DNA of 64,000 bases from Posidoniimonas corsicana (GCF_007859765.1 NZ_SIHJ01000001.1:248767-312766), one strand, 5' to 3'. Shown: positions 49,166-58,700, numbered from the stretch's first letter. The notes: generated from the sequence alone by a model not told the origin. A program made the numbers and translations.

Positions 49166-49471
49166 TTAGTACCCGCGGGCGAATCCACGCACGGCGCCAT
49201 GCGCCGCCGCGACACCACGCCGCACGGGCGCGAACGCGACCGGCCGCCGGTGCACCCGGTTCGGCAGGATCAACGCCTGCGGCTGCACAAACGCTTGCCG
49301 GTGCACAACCTGCTGCTGCACGAACGGCTGGGCGTACACCGCCTGCGGAGCGCTAAAGCTAAACACAGCGCCGCCGCCCGCCACCGGCCCGCAAGCCTGC
49401 GACGGAGCAGCCACCAGCAACAGCGGGGCAACCATCAGCAAGGCCGCCCCCATCAATCGAAGCCTAGACAC
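49166..49471 (-). CDS. Small exported Gln/Val-rich protein
   Basis: 101 residues with a signal peptide (LLMVAPLLLVAAPSQACG). GTG at 49471 has AAGGA 9 nt upstream; an ATG at 49453 is possible. The mature part is rich in Gln, Val and Arg (AVYAQPFVQQQVVHRQAFVQ), with a Cys near the cleavage site. It resembles small planctomycete exported proteins rather than phage proteins. Function unknown. Confidence 0.65.
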   Translation of the reverse strand: MSRLRLMGAALLMVAPLLLVAAPSQACGPVAGGGAVFSFSAPQAVYAQPFVQQQVVHRQAFVQPQALILPNRVHRRPVAFAPVRRGVAAAHGAVRGFARGY

Positions 49472-49560
49472 AGATCACCATCCTTTCGGGGTTGGAACTC
49501 TCGAGGTCGTTTGCCCTCTCCGCTCAACGCTCTTGCCGGGGTTATCCGCCCGGCGGCGGG

Positions 49561-50238
49561 TTACTGGTCGGCGGCCGCCTGCCTGGCGGTCAGCCACTCC
49601 TGGTAGAGCCCCCCCAGCACCGCCTGTTGCTCATCCGGTAGAAGCGGGACGGCGGGGGGCATGGAGCCGTCAAGCACACGCTCCGCCGCGCTGTTGAGCT
49701 GCTCGGGCGTGGCGTCATCGAAGCTGAACCCGCCCTTGGCCTGGTCCCCGCTGTGGCACTGCGCGCACGACTGGTCGAGCTGCGACGGCGGCGCGGTGAA
49801 GCTGAACGGGGGCGGCTGGTGGCCCTGCTGCGGCGCCGGCGGCGGACAGGTGGGGCACGCCTGCTGGGGCGCCGCGTAGTGCTGCGGGGGTGGGTAGTGC
49901 TGGGGCTGCTGGACCGGCTGCGGCGCCGCCCGATACGTCGTGGTCGTCTTGGTGGTCGTCTGCGTCGCCTGCAGCTGCTGGAACTTCTCCCACATCCGCT
50001 CGGCGGCCAGCTCGGCGACCGCATCCTCACGAACCCCCAGCCCGGCGTAGTAGGCCGGCACCGGGACCGCGACGTGCACCGGCTCCACCACCTTCTGAAC
50101 AACGACGTTCGCCGCCCGGTGGTGCACCACCGGGGCGCAGACAGCAGCCTCGCAGCGGCCGCCGGCCCGGCAGCAACTGGCGACGATCAGGGCGGTCAGC
50201 ATCGCGAAAGCGAGCCCCGCAGCGGGTTTCCAGTTCAT
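49561..50238 (-). CDS. Exported c-type heme protein in phage region (1)
   Basis: 225 residues from MNWKPAAG at 50238, sharing one base with the upstream stop. A lipoprotein- or signal-peptide-like leader (AMLTALIVASCC) precedes a Gln/Pro-rich linker (PQPVQQPQHYPPPQHYAAPQ) and a C-terminal heme motif CAQCH (158-162). The end (LDGSMPPAVPLLPDEQQAVL) recalls the Met ligand segment of mono-heme cytochromes c (M-P-P). It should act outside the cytoplasm in electron transfer. A cytochrome is not expected in a phage late region. Confidence 0.8.
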   Translation of the reverse strand: MNWKPAAGLAFAMLTALIVASCCRAGGRCEAAVCAPVVHHRAANVVVQKVVEPVHVAVPVPAYYAGLGVREDAVAELAAERMWEKFQQLQATQTTTKTTTTYRAAPQPVQQPQHYPPPQHYAAPQQACPTCPPPAPQQGHQPPPFSFTAPPSQLDQSCAQCHSGDQAKGGFSFDDATPEQLNSAAERVLDGSMPPAVPLLPDEQQAVLGGLYQEWLTARQAAADQ

Positions 50239-51554
50239 CAGTCTCGCAGCTCCCAAGCGTGGAGGCGCTGGCGCGCCTCGTGATAGGTGTCCTCCCACGC
50301 ACTCCGGGTGATGGTCCGGCCGTGGGCTAGTCCCGCCACCCGCGCGGGCAGCGTTGACGTCTGCGTCGACGCGTAGCCGATCGCTCGCTTCCAGTCGTCC
50401 GGCGCGGCGCCCAGCTCCCGCGCGGTCGCCGCCAGGTCCAGCGGCGCGTCGTGCCGGTTCACCGCCGCCTTGAAGGCTTTGCTGGCGGCCGCCGAGTCGA
50501 CCCCGGTCACCCGCCGCACGATCGCCTGAAAATCCTCGTTCGCCCGCTCCAGCGACCGCTCGACGCGGCCGAGGTGAAACGCCTCAATCTGGTCCTGCTT
50601 CGCCTTGTCGCCGAGGAACACGACGTCCACGCCGTCGGCGATCAGCTGGCGGAAGTCGTTGGTGCTCGGCGCGTTCAGCCCAGCCGCGTGGCACTGCACG
50701 CAGCTGCCGGGGTTGCGCACCGCCCGCTGGCGGCGGAACAGCGTCGAGTCTTCGACCAGGTCGACCGGCGCCTCCTCAACCAGGCGTCCGGCGCCGTTGG
50801 CGAGCGCGTAGACCTGCAGCGTCCCACGATCGCCAGACGCGATGTCAACCTTAGGGATGCCAACGATCCACTCCTCTCCGTCGTGCCGGAAGCCGCCATC
50901 GGGGTTCTCCAGCGGGTCGGTGCCCCGGCGAACCTCCAGCACGTCGCGGGTGCCCCACGCGTAGCCGCCCAGGGTCGGGTGGTTCTCCATCCAACGGGCC
51001 GGCTGCTTGGCGACGCCGCTCTCCGACTCGATCAGCCCGAACCGCAGCGCGTCGAAGCCCTCGCCGCGTTCCCGCGACACCTTCAGCAGGTCAAGCCAGT
51101 CGTCCCGCTGCTTGGGGAGGCGGTCCCCGCCGAACAGCAGCCGGAAGTAGGCGTCGCCCTCCGTCTGGTCCGACAGCTGCAGCAGCAGCCAGTCCGCCCG
51201 CACCACCAGCGGCAGCTGGGCGTCGCTGTACGGGTAATCGGCCAGCACCTGCTTCCAATCGCCGGGGTTCCACTGCAGGTCCCGCAGGTCGATGTGCAGC
51301 AGCGTCGGCGTCACGTGCTGCGGCGTGCACCGCTCGACGATCGGCTGCAGCGAGCTGCTGGCCACCATCAGCTTGACCGCGACCGCCAGGTCGGCCTGGT
51401 GCTCGGGCGCCGCGGCCGCGCAGCTCAGGTAGTAGTGGTAGCCCCACTCCTCGGGCGGGAACTGCCGCCGGTGGGCGAGCGCAGCCTCCGCCTCGGTCGC
51501 CGGGGTGGCCGCGACCGCCAGCAGCATTGCGATTGGCAGCATGGCTCGGGTCAT
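50238..51554 (-). CDS. Exported c-type heme protein in phage region (2)
   Basis: 438 residues from the ATG at 51554, overlapping the matrixin stop as ATGA. A signal peptide (MLPIAMLLAVAATPATEAEA) leads to a Trp-rich N-domain (EEWGYHYYLSCAAAAPEHQA) and a single heme motif CVQCH (285-289). N- and C-terminal parts are largely helical. It looks like planctomycete multidomain cytochrome-like proteins. Its coupling to gene (1) and the matrixin suggests one translational unit. Confidence 0.8.
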   Translation of the reverse strand: MTRAMLPIAMLLAVAATPATEAEAALAHRRQFPPEEWGYHYYLSCAAAAPEHQADLAVAVKLMVASSSLQPIVERCTPQHVTPTLLHIDLRDLQWNPGDWKQVLADYPYSDAQLPLVVRADWLLLQLSDQTEGDAYFRLLFGGDRLPKQRDDWLDLLKVSRERGEGFDALRFGLIESESGVAKQPARWMENHPTLGGYAWGTRDVLEVRRGTDPLENPDGGFRHDGEEWIVGIPKVDIASGDRGTLQVYALANGAGRLVEEAPVDLVEDSTLFRRQRAVRNPGSCVQCHAAGLNAPSTNDFRQLIADGVDVVFLGDKAKQDQIEAFHLGRVERSLERANEDFQAIVRRVTGVDSAAASKAFKAAVNRHDAPLDLAATARELGAAPDDWKRAIGYASTQTSTLPARVAGLAHGRTITRSAWEDTYHEARQRLHAWELRD

Positions 51555-52204
51555 TGCTTCACGAGTTGGTAGACGCCCGCCGCGAGCGTGGCGGACAGTT
51601 CGATCGACGCCAGCCCCGGCACGGGGTCGCCGGAGTCGGGGGTGTCGGCGATGGGCGGGCCGTAGCGATAGACTGCCTGCTTCGCGTCCAGCTCTCGGGG
51701 ACTCAGAACGTCCGGGCGGTACATGGGGTTCAGCAGCGCCACGCCCTGCGACGTCGGCACGTGCTCGATCCCCAGCGCGTGGCCGAACTCGTGGCAGATC
51801 ACGGCGCCCAGATGGATCATGCCGCGGCCGGGGCTGCTGTCGGGGTCCTTGTGCCAGCTCTCGCTGGTGTCGACCAGGCCGTCGAGCTGCTTGTCGGGGC
51901 CGTACGGCAGGTGCATGTACGCCAGCGTGCCGCTCGGGCCGTCGATCGGCCCCTGCTCGATGTTCACGCTGGCCGCCCGCGGGTTGCTCTCCCACTCGAC
52001 CTCGAGAGCGCAGACCTTCATCCACTCGCGGACCGCCCAGATGGTTGCCAGCTTGCACCAGTCGGGGGCGTGGACTGTGAGCTGCAGGGCCGCGGGCTCG
52101 CCGATCCAGCCGGTCCCGTTCCAGGGGGTCTTGTCCCACCGGGCGAGCCGGTTGCTGGCCGGTTCTTTGTTGCCGCAAACCAGGATCTGCTGCGGAGCGG
52201 TCAT
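51551..52204 (-). CDS. Matrixin-type zinc metallopeptidase
   Basis: 217 residues from MTAPQQIL at 52204. Zinc motif HEFGHALGIEH (His138, Glu139, His142, His148) with a Met-turn at NPMY (161), the exact M10 matrixin arrangement. No signal peptide is visible, so it may be released by lysis, packaged, or act on capsid or cell material. Other residues (TLAYMHLPYGPDKQLDGLVD) are also matrixin-like. It is coupled with the heme-protein gene downstream. A virion-associated or lytic protease is one possible role. Confidence 0.9.
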   Translation of the reverse strand: MTAPQQILVCGNKEPASNRLARWDKTPWNGTGWIGEPAALQLTVHAPDWCKLATIWAVREWMKVCALEVEWESNPRAASVNIEQGPIDGPSGTLAYMHLPYGPDKQLDGLVDTSESWHKDPDSSPGRGMIHLGAVICHEFGHALGIEHVPTSQGVALLNPMYRPDVLSPRELDAKQAVYRYGPPIADTPDSGDPVPGLASIELSATLAAGVYQLVKQ

Positions 52205-52274
52205 CGCGTGGCCCTCGGTGGGGGATGAAGGCCGGCGCCCCCTGTTTCGCACGGGAGGCCGGCCGCGACCCTGC

Positions 52275-52670
52275 CTACTTGGTGAACACCCGCCCCAGGA
52301 TCTGCAGCAAGAGCGGCAGGCCCCACGACAACGCCCTCTCGAGCAGCGGCCCGTTGAGAAACGCCTCGCGGCGCTCGGGGGTCGGCAGCTGGCGAACCAG
52401 GTCCTGCTTCACCGCGTCGGGCATCACGGACACCGCCAGCGCGCCCTCGGGGATCTGCTCCTGCCGGCTGATCTCGTCGGCCGCCCACTGCAGGGCCAGG
52501 TCCGAGTTGTGCAGCGCCTGCCACATGTCGACCGCGGCGTCGTCGACCAGCGTCTCGGTCTTCTCGGCCGCACTGCGGGCCAGCGGCAGGATCATCTCGA
52601 TAGCGCTTCGGACCGCCTGGCGGTCAGGCAGCAGGTCGGCGACGGTAAACGCTTGGGCATCGGGGGACAT
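52275..52670 (-). CDS. Hypothetical protein at the edge of the phage region
   Basis: 131 residues from MSPDAQAF at 52670. Mostly helical (DRQAVRSAIEMILPLARSAA, MWQALHNSDLALQWAADEIS), with a short hydrophobic C-terminus (ALSWGLPLLLQILGRVF) that could be a membrane anchor. First gene of the late run, 42 bp after the initiator tRNA. No family recognised; a regulatory or membrane role is conceivable. Confidence 0.72.
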   Translation of the reverse strand: MSPDAQAFTVADLLPDRQAVRSAIEMILPLARSAAEKTETLVDDAAVDMWQALHNSDLALQWAADEISRQEQIPEGALAVSVMPDAVKQDLVRQLPTPERREAFLNGPLLERALSWGLPLLLQILGRVFTK

Positions 52671-52712
52671 GACAGGGAGGCTCCAACGGGCGGGACGGGC
52701 AGCGGAAACAAG

Positions 52713-52786
52713 TGGCCCCGGCTGGATTCGAACCAGCGTCCTCCAGGTTATGAGCCTGGCGAGATACCCAACTTCTCCACGGGGCA
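52713..52786 (-). tRNA. Initiator tRNA-fMet(CAT), atypical
   Basis: The cloverleaf matches initiators: unpaired position 1-72 (T.C), A11-T24 pair (D stem GAGA/TCTC), loop CTCATAA with anticodon CAT, T arm GCTGG TTCGAAT CCAGC. The anticodon stem is CCAGG/CCTGG, so only two of the usual three G-C pairs below the loop are present (A29-T41 replaces one). Its 3' end faces the phage genes; its 5' end abuts a terminator, leaving no room for its own promoter. Confidence 0.85.
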
Positions 52787-52845
52787 ATAAAAAAACCGCG
52801 GCCCCCTGCGAGCTCCAAAGAGCGAAGGCAAGGGACCGCGGTTTT
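52787..52845 (-). terminator. Rho-independent terminator facing the minus strand
   Basis: AAAACCGCGG at the outer ends pairs with CCGCGGTTTT across about 25 nt, with GCCCCC/GGGAC adding partial pairing. On the minus strand the stem is followed by seven T (52789-52795), directly before the tRNA. It would stop readthrough from the metal-efflux side and isolate the phage region. Confidence 0.85.
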
Positions 52846-53164
52846 CAGCCGGCGGGTCGGCAATCAGGTTGTGCGGTTCATTAAAGCGCTAGACGTCCGA
52901 TCCGTCAAGCCAGTTTATCGGCCCAACCGATCGGCAGTGACGCTAACCCCAGAAGCCGCGTAAAAGATTCACGCCAGCGCATCGAAGAGGTAGGACAAGA
53001 GTCGCCGAGGTTGGGCACACCGCGGCGCATTAGACTCGGCTGCAACTCAGGTCGGCTGGTCCAACCGCTGCTCGGACGAGTAGCTGGGCGAAACCGTGCC
53101 GGTTCGCGCGTGGTAGCGGCGCCTTCCACGGCTACAGGCCCGACCGATGAGCTTCTGGAAGGCG
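52846..53164. other. Gene-free stretch with palindromic element
   Basis: No coding sequence between the terminator and the permease gene. Contains copy 2 of the GGTTGG/CCAACC palindrome (next). Nothing else recognised. Confidence 0.5.
53007..53066. repeat. Dispersed palindromic element, copy 2
   Basis: GAGGTTGGGCACACCGC ... GTCGGCTGGTCCAACC, same orientation and length as 17021-17081. It is 99 bp past the stop of the permease. Like copies 1 and 3 it follows a minus-strand gene end. Confidence 0.7.
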
Positions 53165-54370
53165 TTATCGAGGAATCAAGCCAACGCACAGCCCGCCCGC
53201 CAGCCACACAAACGACGCGTACGCCAGCCACGTCAGCAGGCGGTCGCCGAGGCTGGTGTCGCTGTGGTCGTGATCCATGGGCTGACCGGTCTTCTTGAGC
53301 CACCCCAATCCTACGGAAATTGCCAGGAAGACGAGATTCAGGAAGAACGTGTAGTCGAACTTGAACCGCTCGGCCGGCTCGACCGACTCGCGGGAGCCAC
53401 CTTCGGGGAGCAGCGAGAGCGCGGCGAATCCGTAGTGCAGCAGGAGCGACGCCGTGACCAGGACTACCAGGAATACGGCGAGAATATACATCGCCATTTT
53501 CCAGCCGTAGTACTTGGCGTTGATCCGGAGCACCGGGAAGACGACCAAGTCGCTGAAGATGAACGCCATGATCCCGGCAAAGCTCACCCCGTTCGCCAGC
53601 AGCAGCGAGGCCAGCGGGATGTTGCCCATCGAGCCGATGAACGTGAAGAACGCCGCAACCGGGCCGATCAGCGACTGCAGCAGCACCTGCCAAAATGCGG
53701 GGTCCGATTCCCCGCCCGCTCCGACGAACAGCGTAGTGAAGAAGGCCCGCGGCACAAACGCGCTGATGATCCCGGCAATCGTGAACCCGAAGGTCACGTC
53801 GCGCCAGACCATCCCCCACTCCATGAAGTACTGCCTGGCGACCCGACGCCACCCGTCGAGGCTCGTGATCAGCTTCTTCCAATTGGCCACCTCACCCTCG
53901 TCGCCCTCGTCCGCGATGTTGTTCCGGGCTTCTTCCTCAAGCGACTTGGGAAGCGTCAGCTTGACCGCAAGCCACATCAACAAGATCAGCAGGACGCCAC
54001 CCACGTACTCGCCGACTACGAACTGCCAACTGAGGAAGACGGCGATGAGGATTCCTAGCTCGATGACCAGGTTCGTCGACGCCAGCAGGAACGCTAGCGA
54101 CGGAACCAACCCGGCGCCCTTCTTGAAGAGCGACTTCGATGTGGACAGGGCTGCGAAGCTGCAGGAGCTCGAGATAAACCCGAAGAATGTCGCCAGGGCA
54201 ACGCTCCTGGCGCCTGCCTTGCCCATCGCCAGCTTCATCCGCTCGCGGGTCACGAAAACCTGAATGCAACTGCTGATGATGTACCCGAGCACGAATGCCC
54301 AGAATGCCATCCAGAAGAACCCAAGAGAAGTCAGCGACGCGTCGGACCATTTTTCAAGAAACGCTTGCAT
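53165..54370 (-). CDS. Permease of the SO_0444/DUF318 (ArsP-like) metal-efflux type
   Basis: 401 residues with about ten membrane helices in two halves separated by a soluble linker (LPKSLEEEARNNIADEGDEG). Helix motifs GFISSSCSFAALSTSKSLFK and FLLASTNLVIELGIL, and FFTFIGSMGNIPLASLLLAN in the second half, are typical of two-domain permeases once called DUF318, which include ArsP and putative Cu/Zn exporters. A His-rich HDHSD tail is near the C-terminus. It exports a metal or metalloid species across the inner membrane; the adjacent Cus-type genes make copper or silver likely. Substrate is inferred. Confidence 0.85.
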   Translation of the reverse strand: MQAFLEKWSDASLTSLGFFWMAFWAFVLGYIISSCIQVFVTRERMKLAMGKAGARSVALATFFGFISSSCSFAALSTSKSLFKKGAGLVPSLAFLLASTNLVIELGILIAVFLSWQFVVGEYVGGVLLILLMWLAVKLTLPKSLEEEARNNIADEGDEGEVANWKKLITSLDGWRRVARQYFMEWGMVWRDVTFGFTIAGIISAFVPRAFFTTLFVGAGGESDPAFWQVLLQSLIGPVAAFFTFIGSMGNIPLASLLLANGVSFAGIMAFIFSDLVVFPVLRINAKYYGWKMAMYILAVFLVVLVTASLLLHYGFAALSLLPEGGSRESVEPAERFKFDYTFFLNLVFLAISVGLGWLKKTGQPMDHDHSDTSLGDRLLTWLAYASFVWLAGGLCVGLIPR

Positions 54371-54498
54371 GGGGATCTAGCTTGCTGCTGGAATCGATTG
54401 GAGCGGGCGGACTGCCCGCCGATACTACACTGAGAACTCCAAGAGAGTGGCGGGACGGCGAGCAGGTGCTGCTCGCCGCCCTCACCTCCAGCTTCGTG

Positions 54499-55737
54499 CT
54501 ACTTCGCGGCGGGCGGAGTAATACCCTGCTCGTGCAGTTTGGCGAGGTACTTCTCTGGTTCGGCCTGCAGCTTCTTCGCGCAGCCAGGGCAGCAGATGTA
54601 AACAGCCCGCCCGTCCACGTTGACCCGGTAGGGCCCGCCCATCCCGTCGAGCGGCTCGTCCATCACCGGGCAGAGTTTCTGGGCAGCGACGAACGGCGAC
54701 TCACTCGCAGTGGCCTTGAAGACGCCCGGACGCACCTCTTCCCCGCTAGCAGCAACGACGCCCGCGTCGGCCGACCGCAGCGTCGGCGCTGTGACGCCCT
54801 GGTCGGCCAGTACCTGCAGGTACTTGGCTGGCTCGGCCTGGATCTTCTTCGCGCAGCCGGCGCAGCAGATGTAGATCGCCTTGCCATTCGCGTGCACCTT
54901 TAGCGGGGCCCCCATGCCGCCGAGCGGCTCATCCATCACCGGGCACTTCTGTTGAGCCGCGATGAAGGGCTGGTCGGCCGCGACGGTCTTAAACACGCCA
55001 GGCCGTACCTCGTCGCTTCCTCGGGGCGCCAAGCCGGTTGGTCCGTTGAGCTGTGCCAGATACTTCGAGAACTCGGCTTTCACTTTGCCCACACACCCAG
55101 CGCAGCAAACGTAGATCGTGTCATCCCCCACTGTGACGGGTATTGGGTCGCCCATCGATCCGAGCGGCTGGTTGCTCACGGGGCACACCTTCTGCGCCGC
55201 GATCGCGTTGGCGACCTTCTGCTGCTCGGTCACGGGACCAACGAACCCGGTCGTGAACTTGGTCGGCCGGCGATTGTCGGTCAGGCCGACTAGCTGAAAC
55301 CTCAGCGTGCCCTCGCGTCCTGCGATCTGACGAAGGTCGACGCGGACGCTCAGGGCGTTGGCCGCTTGGTCCTGCCCCACTTCGGGAAACAGATCGTAGC
55401 GGTAGCGTTTAGCGGCGCCGTCGAGCGTCAACGTCGCCACGCCCTTCGCATTCCTCAGATCGAGCAGCTGACCTTGGGCGTTGTAGGCATAAACTCGGAC
55501 GCCGCCGGGATCGACCACGGACTCAAGTTGCATGCCGTCGGCGGACTCGAGCGAGCCGCCATGAGGCCCCTTGCCTGCCGGGGTGGCGCCTCCGGCGCCA
55601 TGGGCGCCCGCAGCCGCCGGCACGGCGGACCCCGACTCGGTGTGCTGATGCATGGTCGGGTCGTGTTGAGCATACGAGGGTCCGCCCATCAGCAACGCCG
55701 CGGTGAAAAGGGCGCCCAGTTTCGCTTGCATCTTCAT
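54499..55737 (-). CDS. Exported protein with three YHS/TRASH-like metal-binding repeats
   Basis: 412 residues from the ATG at 55737, which has GGGAG 7-8 nt upstream. Signal peptide (LFTAALLMGGPSYAQ), then a His/Gly-rich linker (HQHTESGSAVPAA), a beta-sandwich region (VRVYAYNAQGQLLDLRNAKG) and three repeats of about 95 residues. Each repeat has CPV...(D/N)(E/Q)PLG-like and (Y/V)(I/V)CC(A/P)GC motifs (CCAGCVGKV, CCAGCAKKI, CCPGCAKKL). The paired Cys clusters suit Cu(I)/Ag(I) or Zn binding, so it is likely a periplasmic metal scavenger or chaperone for the neighbouring efflux pump. Confidence 0.88.
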   Translation of the reverse strand: MKMQAKLGALFTAALLMGGPSYAQHDPTMHQHTESGSAVPAAAGAHGAGGATPAGKGPHGGSLESADGMQLESVVDPGGVRVYAYNAQGQLLDLRNAKGVATLTLDGAAKRYRYDLFPEVGQDQAANALSVRVDLRQIAGREGTLRFQLVGLTDNRRPTKFTTGFVGPVTEQQKVANAIAAQKVCPVSNQPLGSMGDPIPVTVGDDTIYVCCAGCVGKVKAEFSKYLAQLNGPTGLAPRGSDEVRPGVFKTVAADQPFIAAQQKCPVMDEPLGGMGAPLKVHANGKAIYICCAGCAKKIQAEPAKYLQVLADQGVTAPTLRSADAGVVAASGEEVRPGVFKATASESPFVAAQKLCPVMDEPLDGMGGPYRVNVDGRAVYICCPGCAKKLQAEPEKYLAKLHEQGITPPAAK

Positions 55738-55786
55738 CTCACACTCCCTTCGAAAGAATCTAGCCATACTAGCCGAACGTCTTTCC

Positions 55787-58700
55787 CTAGACGCTCGGCG
55801 CCAAATCTTGAAGTGAGCCGGCGGACTCGACGCCTTCCCAGTGGCGGTCCGCCAGCCCCATTTGCATCTTGAATTCTTTGTAGCCGCAGAAGACGACCGG
55901 CACGACGAACAGCGTGATCAGCTCGACGACCATCCCGCCGAACACCGGCAGGGCCATGGCCCTCGCCACGTCCGCTCCGCGACCGGTCGAAAGCAGCACC
56001 GGCCCGAGGGCGAGCACCGTCGTAGCAGTGGTCATCAGGCAGGGTCGGATGCGCCGCTTGCCGGCTTCAATCGTCGCAACGCGGATGTCTTCGACGCTTG
56101 CCAGCTTGAGCCGCGTGAAGACCTGATTCAGGTAGGTAGCAATCACGACGCCGTCGTCGACGGCGATCCCGAACAACGCGATGAAGCCGACCCACACCGC
56201 GGTGTTCATCTCCGTGCCGTAGAGGGCCAGAAAAATCATGCCCCCGGCAAAGGCCACGGGGATGCCTGCGAACACGGCGAGCGTGATCGGCCAGTGTCGG
56301 AACTGCAGGTAGATGATCAGCAGGTTGATCAGCACCACCAGGGGGACCAGCCAGACGAGCCGACGGTTGGCTTCGATCTGGTTGCGGAAGCTGCCGACCG
56401 CTTCGAGCGAGTAGCCCGCGGGCAACGTCAGCCGGTTGGGGTCTCCCTCCTCGAGGTCCTGTGCATCGAACAACGACTGCTCAACTGCCGCCACCGACTC
56501 CAGGTCGCCCGCCACGCCGCTGCTCGCGAAGGCGACGTGGGCGACTAGCCGGGCGTTCTCGCTGTTGATCGCGCCGGGGCCCCAGGTCGTCTCGAGCTTG
56601 GCGATCTCCTCTAGGGGAACAACGGCGCCGGAGTGGGTAACGACCGGCAGCCTTGCTAGCTCGTCAATCCGTTCACGGAGGTCCCGCCGATACCGCAGCC
56701 GCACCGGGTAGCGCTCGCGTCCTTCGACGGTCTTGATCAGGTTCATCCCGCCGAGCGCGGTTTCAACGACGCTGTTCACCATCTCGACCGTCATCCCGTA
56801 CCGAGCGGCGGCCTCGCGGTCGACGGTGAATTCGACGTAGGGCTTCCCGAGCACAATGTCGGGGTTGACCGTGCCGGCGTTGACGTAGGGCGACTGCCTC
56901 AGGTGCTCCGCCACCGACATCGCCGCTTCGGCAAGTTCCTCAAGCCGATCGCCGTAAATGCGGATCGCCATCGGCGCTTTGATGCCGCTCTGCAGCATCA
57001 CCACCCGACCCTCGATTGGCTGTAGTGGGCTGGCCGGGGTGACGCCCGGCAGCGTGGCCGCGGCGTTGATGTCGTCCCACACGTCTCGTGCGGTGACCCC
57101 GCTGCGCCACTCTTCCTTGGGCTTGAGCATGACATAAGTCTCAATCATTGCCGCGGGCGCGGGGTCGAGCGCCGACTCGACGCGGCCGATCTTGCCGAGC
57201 ACGTCCTGTACCTCGGGGATCTGTTTGATCAGGTAGTCCTGAGCCTGGAGCACCTGCATCGCCTGGCTGAAACTCGCCGCCGGGTACAGCGTTGGCATGT
57301 AGAACCAGCTCCCCTCATCGAGCGCGATCCAGTCGTCGGACTCGAGCCCCGTGAAGGTGTGCTTCAAGGCGACATACCCGGGAAGATCGTTCGGCCGCGT
57401 TCCGAGCGACTCGGCGAATCGTTCTAGCGGCCTTAGCACGGTCGGCAGGCCAAACCAGCCGCCAAACCCTAGCGCGATAATCGCCGCCGGGACGAGCAGA
57501 AACGAGAACTTATGCGCGAGGAAGAGCCGGAGCGTCGGCACGTAGGCGCCAACGATCGCTCGGCTGACGATGCTCTCTTCGACCGGACGGATACGCTCCC
57601 TAGTTAGCTGCCAGCCCGCCAAACCGCCCAGCAGCAAGCCAATGGCCGTCGAGGCCCAGGGGGCCAGACCGTAGGCGCCCGCGATTGCATCGGCCCAGAC
57701 AAACAGCACCAGCCCGCCTGCCAGCACCGCGGCAGCCGCCGCCATGGCCAGGCTCGCCAGCGGCTTGAACCTGGCGCTTCTCAGCATCAGCCGGCACAAG
57801 GCAGGGACCAGGGTGATGGCGACCGCCAGTGCGGACGCGATGGCGAACGTCTTGGTCCAAGCCAGCGGGCTGAACAGCTTGTAGTCGCGGCCGGTCAGGA
57901 AGAAGACCGGCAAGAAGCTGACGATGGTCGTCGTGACGGCTGTAACCACAGCCGGGGCCACCTCCGCGGCCGCCTCGGAGATCAGCGTCGTGCGTCGGGT
58001 CGCGCCGCCCGGGGCGCCGTCCCGCTCCCAGTCAGCCAGGTGCTGATAGATATTCTCCGAGACAATGATCCCCATGTCGACCATCGTTCCGATGGCGATC
58101 GCGATTCCTGCCAGCGACATGATGTTGGCGCTGACTCCGAAGACCTTCATCGCGACGAACGAAAGCAGCACGGCCACGGGCAGCGTAGCGGCGACTATGA
58201 AGCTGCTGCGGATGTGGAGCAAGAACAGCAGGATGACCACGGCGGTGATGACAATCTCTTCGCGCAACGCCGTGGTGAGCGTCCCGACGGTCTCGTCGAT
58301 CAAGCCGGTGCGGTCATACACCGCCTTGATCTCAACGCCGCCGAGGGCCGGCTTGATCTGCTCAATCCGCTCCTTCACGCGATCGATGACCGCGCGCGGG
58401 TTCTCGCCGTACCGCATCACCACCACGCCGCCGACCGCCTCGCCGCCGTTGTAGTCAAGGGCGCCCCGGCGGAAGTCGGGCCCGAGTTGCACGCGCGCGA
58501 CGTCTTCGATCCGCAGCGGCACGCCATCCCGTTGCTCGATAACCGTCTGCTCAATGTCGCGGACCGCCTTCGACGTGTCGCCGCCGCTCCCAAGGAACCC
58601 CTTGCCGCGGACAATAAACTCCATGCCCGAAGACTCGATCGTCTTGGCGCCCACGTCGACGTTCGACCCCTTCACCGCCATCATCAGGCGGTCGAGCGTG

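Noticed and set aside
50238-52178. A 646-residue version of the second heme protein
   Set aside because: The N-terminal extension is antisense-like Arg/Pro-rich shadow of the matrixin gene; the start at 51554 gives a signal peptide.
52905-53882. 325-residue minus frame overlapping the permease
   Set aside because: Overlaps the permease in another frame and crosses the palindromic repeat; permease membrane pattern is convincing.
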